Assembly (NCBI RefSeq): GCF_000204195.1
Contig: NZ_AFBG01000018.1
Location: forward strand, 496,001-560,000
DNA: 64,000 bases
Source of the DNA: Acidovorax radicis N35
Lineage (GTDB): Bacteria; Pseudomonadota; Gammaproteobacteria; Burkholderiales; Burkholderiaceae_C
Direction: 5' to 3'
Under the pieces are notes generated by a model. The model was not told the origin of the DNA and ran no database searches. It worked only from the letters and a program-made list of their open reading frames with translations. Both the position numbers and the translations under genes were made by a program. Of this stretch, positions 46,655 to 53,556 are shown one piece after another. The number at the start of each line of letters is the position of its first letter. Positions within the stretch are counted from its first letter, which is position 1.

Positions 46655-47662
46655 TTACCCCAACTCTCCGGCCCACGGCAAGTACAAACCTTCTGCCGTG
46701 GTGATCGAGCGGGCCGCCCGCGCTGCACGTGCCGTGGCAATCGCTGTGGCTTCGGCAGCCATGGTGGCCAGCACCATCATGCCCAGGGTCTTGCCCGCGC
46801 GGCCGGTACCCAGGCTGAACAGGGTGTCGCCGTCGGACATGGTGTGCACAGGGTTGATGCTGCGGGCCAGGCCGTCGTGCGCTGCCACCGCCAGGCGGTG
46901 GGCCTGCACCTTGGTGACAACCGCATCGGTGGCCACCACGCCGATGGTGGTGTTGGTGCCCGCCAGCAGGGGCTGGGGCGGGTCGCCGCGCAGCAGGGCG
47001 CGGCGCGTGTCGCGCAAACGCAGGCCGTCGTCGGTGCGGGCGCCTGCAATCACCTGGGCGGTGTCGGGGTCGATCACATCACCCAGGGCATTGCAGGCGA
47101 TAAGTGCGCCCACCGTGATGCCATCCACCGTGACGGATGCGGTGCCAATGCCTCCCTTCATCGCACGCTGGATGCCGAAGATCTTGCCCAGCGCCGCGCC
47201 CGTGCCAGCGCCCACATTGCCTTCGGCCGGGTCGGCGGTGGATGCCGCATCGCACGCCGCGTAGCCCGCAGCGGCATCGGGGCGGATGCGCATGTCCCCC
47301 ACCAGCAGGTCAAACAGCACGGCGGCAGGCACGATGGGCAGGCGGCCCACGGCCACGTCAAAACCCACGCCACGCTCTTCCAGCCAGCGCACGGCACCGG
47401 TGGCGGCATCCAGCCCCCAGGCGCTGCCCCCGGCCAGCATGATGGCGTGCACCTTGTCCACCAGATTGGAGGGGTCGAGCAAATCTGTCTCGCGCGTGCC
47501 CGGCGCGGCACCACGCACGTCCACACCGGCCACGGCGCCTTCGCGGGTGATGATGACGGTGCAGCCCGTAGGACGGCGGGTTTCGGTGAAGTGGCCCACC
47601 TCGATGCCCGCCACGCGGGTGATGCTGCCAGCGTCGCCAGCCAGAACGTGTTGAGAACTCAT
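46655..47662 (-). CDS. P1 (S58, DmpA/BapA-like) family peptidase
   Basis: A 335-residue N-terminal-nucleophile hydrolase of peptidase family S58. It has ITRVAGIEVGHFTETRRPTG at the start, AIMLAGGSAWGLDAATG, and the autocleavage region KGGIGTASV, whose serine would be the nucleophile after self-processing. Members cleave short peptides and beta-peptides from the amino end. There is no signal peptide. It is a single gene between the ricin-fold and copper operons, same strand, with 77 bp to the CusF-like gene. Confidence 0.87.
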   Translation of the reverse strand: MSSQHVLAGDAGSITRVAGIEVGHFTETRRPTGCTVIITREGAVAGVDVRGAAPGTRETDLLDPSNLVDKVHAIMLAGGSAWGLDAATGAVRWLEERGVGFDVAVGRLPIVPAAVLFDLLVGDMRIRPDAAAGYAACDAASTADPAEGNVGAGTGAALGKIFGIQRAMKGGIGTASVTVDGITVGALIACNALGDVIDPDTAQVIAGARTDDGLRLRDTRRALLRGDPPQPLLAGTNTTIGVVATDAVVTKVQAHRLAVAAHDGLARSINPVHTMSDGDTLFSLGTGRAGKTLGMMVLATMAAEATAIATARAARAARSITTAEGLYLPWAGELG

Positions 47663-47739
47663 GGCCGGTGATTATGGTGCCCGGGCGCCGTGCTGGGATT
47701 GCTTCGCGTCAGGGGTTCCACTGCTTGGCATGCCGGGTT

Positions 47740-48105
47740 TCAAGGCGCCTTTTCGATCCGTGTCACCTGGTAGGCACCGCTGACCTGTTCTGCGCGAAAG
47801 CGCACCTTGTCGCCTGGCTTCAGGTCGCCCACCAGGCCCGCGTCCTGAACGCGAAACACCATGGTCATGGGGGGCATGTCCAGGTTCTTGAGCTCGCCGT
47901 GGCGCAGCGTGACCCGCAGGGTGCGGGGGTCCCAGCGGGTGATTTCACCCTCGCTCAACGGGCTGGATTCTGTCGCAACGGCGGGAGCTGCGGTGGTCGC
48001 AAGGGCGGCAGGCTGGGCCAGGGCCGTGGTGGAGGCGCCGGCCAGCAACAGGAGGGCCAGCACTGGGGCGGCGGGAGTTAAGAGGGGTGGTGCCTTTTTC
48101 ATCAT
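47740..48105 (-). CDS. CusF-like periplasmic copper-binding protein
   Basis: A 121-residue exported protein (signal peptide ending ALAQ, about residue 31) with a C-terminal small beta-barrel. It has RHGEL followed by DMPPMTMVFRV, the histidine and methionines used by CusF-type proteins to bind Cu(I). It is the last gene of the copper operon; its start overlaps the DUF411 stop (ATGA). It probably passes copper on in the periplasm. Confidence 0.85.
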   Translation of the reverse strand: MMKKAPPLLTPAAPVLALLLLAGASTTALAQPAALATTAAPAVATESSPLSEGEITRWDPRTLRVTLRHGELKNLDMPPMTMVFRVQDAGLVGDLKPGDKVRFRAEQVSGAYQVTRIEKAP

Positions 48106-48620
48106 GACGTGGCCTTGGGTTTGCTGGAAGTGTTGTAGCTTTTGAAGACGCGGGTGCTGCCGTCGCGGGCCACCAGCAGCACGTCGTAGGGGTCGCGCCG
48201 GTCGCCATACACGGCGCCGTCCATGCCGGGGGAGCCGACCGGCATGCCCGGCACCGCCAGGCCCAGGGCCTTGGGTTTCTGTTGCAGCAGAGCGCGCACG
48301 TCGCTGGCAGGGACATGGCCTTCGACCACATAGCCGCCGACGAGGGCGGTGTGGCACGAGCCCAGCTTTTGCGGCAGGCCCAGGCGTGCGCGCACGGCGT
48401 TGTTGCCGGTGGCGTGCACCTTCACGGCAAAACCATTGGCCTGCATGTGGTCCACCCAGTCCTGGCAACAACCGCAGTTGGGGTCTTTCCACACCTCCAG
48501 CGGTGTGGGGGCCGCGGCCGTCGCTGCAAAGGGCAGGGCGCTTGCGGCCAGCAAGGTCACGCTAGTGGTCAGCCACGTGCGGCGGCTGCTTGTTGATGTT
48601 GTCGTCGTCGGGTATGTCAT
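48102..48620 (-). CDS. DUF411 metal-binding protein
   Basis: A 172-residue exported protein: signal peptide (twin arginines in SSRRTWLTTSVTLL, cleavage near TAAA), then the DUF411 domain with CGCC in VWKDPNCGCCQDWVDHM and a later CHTALVGGYVVEGHVPA. DUF411 proteins occur with copper and silver resistance genes and are thought to bind metal through the cysteines. Start 48620 has AGAAAGG upstream. It overlaps the CusF-like gene and lies in the copper operon. Confidence 0.87.
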   Translation of the reverse strand: MTYPTTTTSTSSRRTWLTTSVTLLAASALPFAATAAAPTPLEVWKDPNCGCCQDWVDHMQANGFAVKVHATGNNAVRARLGLPQKLGSCHTALVGGYVVEGHVPASDVRALLQQKPKALGLAVPGMPVGSPGMDGAVYGDRRDPYDVLLVARDGSTRVFKSYNTSSKPKATS

Positions 48621-48744
48621 GGATGCCTTTCTTCGCTCTTTGATGTCTTTGTGGTTCACGGCTCTGTGGTCCGTCCCCAGCCGGTGGAAACCGGCATGGC
48701 TCTCGTCAGTGCCACCGTGGAACTGGCTTTGCCAGGCCACCGGT

Positions 48745-48787
48745 GGCGTCCCCCTCGGGGGGGCGGCGCGCAGCGACTCAGGGGGGG
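48745..48787. repeat. Dispersed GC-rich repeat type 2, copy 2
   Basis: Plus strand: C-run, G-run, GGCGGCGCGCAGCGACTCAG, G-run. It resembles 16234-16290 in inverted relative orientation. It fills the gap between the DUF411 and cupredoxin genes and includes the cupredoxin stop codon (48778-48780). Confidence 0.4.
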
Positions 48788-49269
48788 CTCACCGTGATCG
48801 TGCCGGTCATGCCGGCCTGGTAGTGGCCGGGGATCAGGCAGGCAAAGTCAAAACTCCCGGCGCGGTTGAAGTGCCACACGATGTCGCCGGTCTTGCCTGC
48901 CGCCACGTGGGCCATGTAGGGCTCGTCGTGTTCCATGCCGGGGTGCTTCGCCATCATCTCGGCGTGCTGGTCCAGCTCGGCCTTGGTGCCGATCACGATC
49001 TCGTGCAGCACCTTGCCCTTGTTGGTGGCGCGCAGCCGCACGGTGTCGCCCTCGCGCACTTCGATGTGATTCGGCGCAAAGCGCATGTCGTCGGTCATGC
49101 GGACCGTGATGGTGCGGCGCACGGCCTTGGCGTCGCCCGCGATGCCCCAGTCCTTTTGCTCCTTGACCACCGGGCTGTTCGACGCGGTGTGATGGGCGTT
49201 TTCATGGCCAAAAGAGGTGCTGGCACTTATCCATAAAGCGCAAGCAGCTATCAATTTAATAGTTTTCAT
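48778..49269 (-). CDS. Periplasmic cupredoxin (plastocyanin/azurin-like)
   Basis: A 163-residue blue-copper-type protein. The copper ligands are His89 (KVLHEIVIG), Cys144, His149 and Met154 (FACLIPGHYQAGM). The N-terminus is a Sec signal peptide, IKLIAACALWISASTSFG; residues about 3-22 are encoded by copy F of the dispersed element. The protein probably carries electrons or copper for the adjacent multicopper oxidase, whose stop codon lies 21 bp upstream. The C-terminal end falls in a GC-rich repeat. Confidence 0.9.
   Translation of the reverse strand: MKTIKLIAACALWISASTSFGHENAHHTASNSPVVKEQKDWGIAGDAKAVRRTITVRMTDDMRFAPNHIEVREGDTVRLRATNKGKVLHEIVIGTKAELDQHAEMMAKHPGMEHDEPYMAHVAAGKTGDIVWHFNRAGSFDFACLIPGHYQAGMTGTITVSPP
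49205..49264 (-). repeat. Dispersed element copy F (encodes the cupredoxin signal peptide)
   Basis: On the minus strand it reads ATTAAATTGATAGCTGCTTG, then CGCTTTATGGATAAGTGCCAGC and CTCTTTTGGCC. It shares ATTGATAGCTGC, GCGCTTTATG and ATAAG with copy A in the same spacing. It covers codons about 3-22 of the cupredoxin gene. Confidence 0.7.
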
Positions 49270-49290
49270 GGTGTGTGCTGATGTGAAGGT

Positions 49291-50685
49291 TCAGTGCTGG
49301 TGGCCGCTGGCAGCGGGCTTGCGGGCATTGGCGGCGCCGGGTGCAGTGCCCGGGGTGTCAGCGCGCGCAGGGCGTGGCGTGCTGGCGGGGGTGCCCTGCC
49401 ATTCGTAGGCCACCGCGCCCGCAGGTTGCTTGAAATCACCGGGGTCGCGGTAATCGCCCGCACGCTGGTCGGCCCGCACCTTGAGCGTGGTGAACATGCC
49501 GCCCATCTCCAGCGGGCCGAAGGGGCCGGTGCCCGTCATCATCGGGAAGGTGTTGTCGGGCAGCGGCATTTCCATGGCGCCCATGTCGGCCATGCCGCGC
49601 TCGCCCATCACCATGTAGTCGGGCACGATCTTCTGGATCTTGCCCACCAGGCCCCGGTGCTCCACGCCGATCATGGTCGGCACGGCGTGCCCCATGGCAC
49701 CCATTGTGTGGTGGCTCTTGTGGCAGTGCAGCGCCCAGTCGCCAGGCTCGTCGGCGATGAACTCCACCTGCCGCATCTGGCCCACCGCCACGTCGGTGGT
49801 TACCTCGGGCCAGCGCGCGCTTTTGGGCACGGGGCCACCGTCGGTGCCGGTCACTTCAAATTCGTGGCCGTGCAGGTGGATGGGGTGGTTGGTCATGGTG
49901 AGGTTGCCCACGCGGATGCGCACCCGCTCGCCCTGGCGTGCCACCAGCGGGCTGATGGCGGGGAACACGCGGCTGTTCCAGCACCAGATGTTGTGGTCCA
50001 GCATGGTGTTGACCTTGGGGGTCTTGCTGCCGGGTTCCACATCAAAGGCGTTGAGCAAAAAGGCGTAGTCGCGCTGCACCTTGGCAATCTGGGGGTGCGT
50101 TGCCCCCTTGCCCACATTCGGGTGGGTGATCCACAGGCCCATCATGCCCATGGCCATCTGCACCATCTCGTCGGCATGCGGGTGGTACATGAAGGTGCCG
50201 GGGCGGCGTGCCACAAACTCATACACGAAGGTCTTGCCGGGCTGGATGGCGGGCTGGGTGAGGCCGCCAACGCCGTCCATGCCGTTGGGCAGGCGCTGGC
50301 CGTGCCAGTGGATGGTGGTGTGCTCGGGCAGGCGGTTGGTGACGAAGATGCGCACGCGGTCGCCTTCGACCACCTCGATGGTGGGGCCGGGGCTTTGGCC
50401 GTTGTAGCCCCACATGTTGACCAGGAAGCCGGGCGCCACCTCGCGCACCACGGGCTCGGCCACCAGGTGGAATTCCTTGACGCCTGCATTCACGCGCCAA
50501 GGGGCGGTCCAGCCGTTCAGGGTGACCACGGGGTGGTAGGGGCGGCCCGTGGGCGGGTGCAGCGGCGGGGCGGTGTCGGCGCTGGTCTGCATGGCGGGCT
50601 CGGGCAGCGCGGCCAGGGCCACGCGGCTCACGGAAGCAGCGGCCACGGCCGTGGCGGCGCCGGAGAAGAAATTGCGGCGGTTCAT
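49291..50685 (-). CDS. Multicopper oxidase (Tat-exported)
   Basis: A 464-residue multicopper oxidase with twin arginines at the N-terminus (MNRRNFFSGAA). Copper motifs: HWHG (126-129), HPH (168-170), HPIHLHGH (267-274) and HCHKSHHTMGAM (320-331), giving complete type 1 and type 2/3 sites. A methionine-rich stretch (GMADMGAMEMPLPDNTFPMM) may hold extra copper. Such enzymes oxidise Cu(I) to less toxic Cu(II) in the periplasm. The real start is 50685; the longer frame upstream shadows the TolC-family gene, whose stop lies 1 bp away. Confidence 0.93.
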   Translation of the reverse strand: MNRRNFFSGAATAVAAASVSRVALAALPEPAMQTSADTAPPLHPPTGRPYHPVVTLNGWTAPWRVNAGVKEFHLVAEPVVREVAPGFLVNMWGYNGQSPGPTIEVVEGDRVRIFVTNRLPEHTTIHWHGQRLPNGMDGVGGLTQPAIQPGKTFVYEFVARRPGTFMYHPHADEMVQMAMGMMGLWITHPNVGKGATHPQIAKVQRDYAFLLNAFDVEPGSKTPKVNTMLDHNIWCWNSRVFPAISPLVARQGERVRIRVGNLTMTNHPIHLHGHEFEVTGTDGGPVPKSARWPEVTTDVAVGQMRQVEFIADEPGDWALHCHKSHHTMGAMGHAVPTMIGVEHRGLVGKIQKIVPDYMVMGERGMADMGAMEMPLPDNTFPMMTGTGPFGPLEMGGMFTTLKVRADQRAGDYRDPGDFKQPAGAVAYEWQGTPASTPRPARADTPGTAPGAANARKPAASGHQH

Positions 50686-50686
50686 G

Positions 50687-52153
50687 TCAATGGCCTTGTG
50701 GGGTGGAGGAGGCTGCTGCGCCCGAGGTGAGGCCCTGCAGGGCGCCCGGCGATGTGCCGGTGAGGGCCAATTGCAGGTCGGTTTCGGCCAGCCAGAAGTC
50801 GCGTTGCGCTTCGATGGCGTTGGCCACGGCCTGGGTGCTGTTGCGGGCTTCGGCCAGCATGTCCCACACGCTGGCCAGCATGCCGTTGTAGCGCAGCGTG
50901 GTCTCGTCGCTGATGAGCTGGCGCAGGGGCACGACCTCGGCCTGCTGCTGGCGCGCCAGGTCGAGCGCGGTGCGGTAGGTGAGCCAGGCGGCGCGTACCT
51001 CGCTGCGGGCGCGTACGGCGGTGTCTTGCAGCTGGGCGGCGCTTTGCTCCACCTCGGAATGGGCACGGGTGCGGGCTGCGCCGCCCCAGTCGAACAGGGG
51101 CAGGGGCAGTTCCAGCTCCCAACCGCGTGTGATCTCGCGGTGGCCACTGTCGCGCTCGGTGGTGGTGTTCCGGCTGTACGCCAGGCCGATGTCGCCAAAC
51201 ATGGCGCCTGCACGGCTCCAGCCCTGGCGGGTGGCCAGGGTGTCGAGTTGGCGGCGCGCCGCCTGCACATCCAGCCGTTCGCGCAGCGCGGTGGCCTCAA
51301 TACCGTCTGCGGGCAAGGCGGTGGTGGGCAGTGGCGGCAGCTGGTTGGCCAGCTGGTATTGCGTCTGCAGCCCCCACACGCCCATGCGGCGGTTGAGCTG
51401 TTCGCGTTCGGTGGCGGCGGCCAGCCGGGCGCGGGCGCGCTGGCGGGTGGCCTCTTGCAGCACGGCCTGTTCGCGGGCCTGCTGCAGGCGGCTCCAGTTG
51501 CCCACCTGCACCATGCGGCGGGCCAGTTCGGCCCCGGCCTCTGCGGCTTCGACCATACGGTCATGCGTGGCAGCCACCTGCTCGGCGGCCACGGCCCGCA
51601 CCCAGGCGCGGCGGGTATCGGCGGCGAGTGACACCACGTCTTGCGCGGCTTGCAGCGTGGCGATCTGCAGGCGCTCGGCCTGCCGGGCGGTGCGCCAGGG
51701 CAGGGTGATGAGGTCGAGCAGGCTGAAGGCCAGGGTGCGCTCGATTTCGCGCTCGTGGCCGTTCGTGAATCGGCCCAGCGCAAGGTGCGGGTTGGGCAGG
51801 GTGATGGCCTGCACGCGCTCTGCATCGGCCACACCCAGTGCGGCCAGGCGGGCTTGCAGTCCGGGGTTGTTGAGCAGGGCAATACGCACGGCCGCGTCCT
51901 GCGTGAGGGGTTGGGCCAGCCAGCCATCAACAGACTGCTGGGCTTGCTCACGGGCACCCGTATGGGTGGCTGGCAGGGCAGCTTCGATGCCTGCGGTGCG
52001 ACCTGCGGTGAGTGCGGCCACGTCGCTGCGCAGACCGTCGGGGGAAACGCTGGCGCAGCCTGCCAGCACCACTGCCGCGCCCAGCAGAGACAGACGCAGG
52101 GGACGGTGCAGCGGCCTGCTGCCCGGTGCGACAGGGCATTGCAATGTGTTCAT
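50687..52153 (-). CDS. TolC-family outer-membrane efflux lipoprotein
   Basis: A 488-residue TolC-like protein with a lipoprotein signal (VVLAGCAS, Cys about residue 34) and two long helical repeats (LLNNPGLQARLAALGVADAE and ELPLPLFDWGGAARTRAHSE), the normal OEP pattern. Usually it would partner an RND or ABC pump, but no membrane-fusion protein or pump is in this operon. Its ATG overlaps the stop of the upstream small His-rich gene (ATGA). Its role in copper export is inferred from context only. Confidence 0.88.
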   Translation of the reverse strand: MNTLQCPVAPGSRPLHRPLRLSLLGAAVVLAGCASVSPDGLRSDVAALTAGRTAGIEAALPATHTGAREQAQQSVDGWLAQPLTQDAAVRIALLNNPGLQARLAALGVADAERVQAITLPNPHLALGRFTNGHEREIERTLAFSLLDLITLPWRTARQAERLQIATLQAAQDVVSLAADTRRAWVRAVAAEQVAATHDRMVEAAEAGAELARRMVQVGNWSRLQQAREQAVLQEATRQRARARLAAATEREQLNRRMGVWGLQTQYQLANQLPPLPTTALPADGIEATALRERLDVQAARRQLDTLATRQGWSRAGAMFGDIGLAYSRNTTTERDSGHREITRGWELELPLPLFDWGGAARTRAHSEVEQSAAQLQDTAVRARSEVRAAWLTYRTALDLARQQQAEVVPLRQLISDETTLRYNGMLASVWDMLAEARNSTQAVANAIEAQRDFWLAETDLQLALTGTSPGALQGLTSGAAASSTPQGH

Positions 52154-52602
52154 GGCTTGCTCCCTGCTTCCGGGGGGTGGTGCGGAGGATTTCCGGGCTT
52201 GCCACCTCGGACCTCATGGCTGCCGTGGTGGTCTTGATGCGCATGACCTGGCATGGCCCCGCGCGGTATGCCTGCGGTGGGCGGCTTGGTGCCTTCGCGG
52301 GTTTCCCACGCCAGGATGTCGGCATGGCCGCGCGGGAAGGCCGCGACGGATTCATTGGCTTCGTGCCAGGTGTGGGGCGAAGGCTTGGAGTCGGCCTGAG
52401 GAGCGGGCAATGCCACCGGCGGGTGAATCAGCCGGGCTGTAGGTGCCGCGGGTTGTGCTGCGTCAGTCCCGATGACCAGACGGCCTGCTTGATTGGGGGC
52501 CTGGGCCAGCGAGGGCAGGGGTGAAAGCGCAGGCGTCAGCAGCGCAAGGCATGCAGCTCTCCGCCGCAATGACAATAGGAAAGGTGAGACAGGGGCGCGC
52601 AC
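52150..52602 (-). CDS. Small exported histidine-rich protein, 150 residues
   Basis: I place the start at GTG 52602 (MRAPVSPFLLSLRRRAACLA), with GGAG a few bases upstream, which gives a signal peptide ending SLAQA. The mature part is proline/alanine-rich and ends with a metal-binding-looking tail (GHAHQDHHGSHEVRGG, NPPHHPPEAG). I do not recognise a family. It overlaps the TolC-family gene (ATGA), which supports it as part of the copper operon. An in-frame longer start is possible. Confidence 0.6.
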   Translation of the reverse strand: MRAPVSPFLLSLRRRAACLALLTPALSPLPSLAQAPNQAGRLVIGTDAAQPAAPTARLIHPPVALPAPQADSKPSPHTWHEANESVAAFPRGHADILAWETREGTKPPTAGIPRGAMPGHAHQDHHGSHEVRGGKPGNPPHHPPEAGSKP

Positions 52603-52705
52603 GGCGATCTCCAGACAACGAACGAACAGGACATGGCGTTGCGGCCTGAAAGCCCCTTGGTCGAGGGGGTTCAGGCGACGGCAGACGCACTTCGGGCGTC
52701 GGAGG

Positions 52706-53188
52706 TCAGGCGATGGGTGGTTTGATGGCCAGCGCCGCAGGGGCACTGTCAAACTGCGCGGCGGCCAGGGGCTGCGGGGCCGCTGTGGAGAGGTGGGTTG
52801 GTGTCAGCGCGGCAGGCGCGTCCAGCATGGAAGAGTGGCAGATTTCGCAAGCCGAGCAGGCTGCGGAGTGGTGGTCGTGCGCGGTACAACCTTCCACGCC
52901 GCCATCGCACGGGGACGCTGCCGCAGCATGCTCGGCATGGTCATGGTCCGAAGCGGGTGTATGTCCACTGTCCGGTATTCCCGCATCCATGGCCAGTGTG
53001 GACTGGAGAGTTCCCTGCATGGGTGGGGTGGCGTGCGCCTCGCCAGGGACTGGGTGGTGGCTGTGTTCTTGCGACTGCAGCACCTCGATGGGCTGTAGAG
53101 GAGGCAATACCCCGGCGGCCATGGCGGAGCCAGCAAGGCCTCTGAGGACCAGCACCACCATCAACATGAAATACAAGCCGCGACGCAT
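52706..53188 (-). CDS. Exported His/Cys-rich protein, 160 residues
   Basis: MRRGLYFMLMVVLVLRGLAG forms a signal peptide ending SAMA. The mature protein is rich in histidine and has likely metal ligands (HSHHPVPGEAH, HDHAEHAA, HDHHSAACSACEICHSSM). The C-x2-C-x2-CH cluster resembles DUF2946-type proteins found in copper regions. It is the first gene of the minus-strand copper operon, 103 bp before the next. Function unknown; periplasmic metal binding is inferred from composition. Confidence 0.65.
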   Translation of the reverse strand: MRRGLYFMLMVVLVLRGLAGSAMAAGVLPPLQPIEVLQSQEHSHHPVPGEAHATPPMQGTLQSTLAMDAGIPDSGHTPASDHDHAEHAAAASPCDGGVEGCTAHDHHSAACSACEICHSSMLDAPAALTPTHLSTAAPQPLAAAQFDSAPAALAIKPPIA

Positions 53189-53556
53189 ACCTCCATGATA
53201 CGGCGGCAGGCGACAAGGTTCCCTGCAGGTTGTCTACCCCGCGTCTGACGGCATTGCCCACGTCGCTGGGCACTCCGGGCAAATAGGGAGGCGGGCTGGG
53301 GCAGATCGGCTTACGATGTAACAATGCGTTAGGTGCACCCCTCGGCCCGGTGGTGCACCGGTATGACTGTGTAGGGCTGGATGGCCAGCGTAGCTCTCTG
53401 CGGTCGGTGGTGTGCGGCCTCTGGTGGTCCCCCGCGTTGCTTTTCTTGCCCATGGCTCAGTGATAGGGTGCAAAAAATGACGCCTTGTGGCCACCCCATC
53501 CGCGCTGCCGCTGGTGTGGGCGGGTTGTGCAGGCCATCCCAAGACGAAAGGTCGGT
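53189..53556. other. Divergent promoter region of the copper operon and the GGDEF-EAL gene
   Basis: Contains the inverted repeat TTAC-GAT-GTAA (53312-53322), a candidate operator about 125 bp upstream of the first copper gene. No gene-like frame is convincing on either strand. Confidence 0.4.

Noticed and set aside
50687..52153. Complete RND heavy-metal efflux system around the TolC-family gene
   Set aside because: No membrane-fusion protein or RND pump gene exists on either side within the operon.
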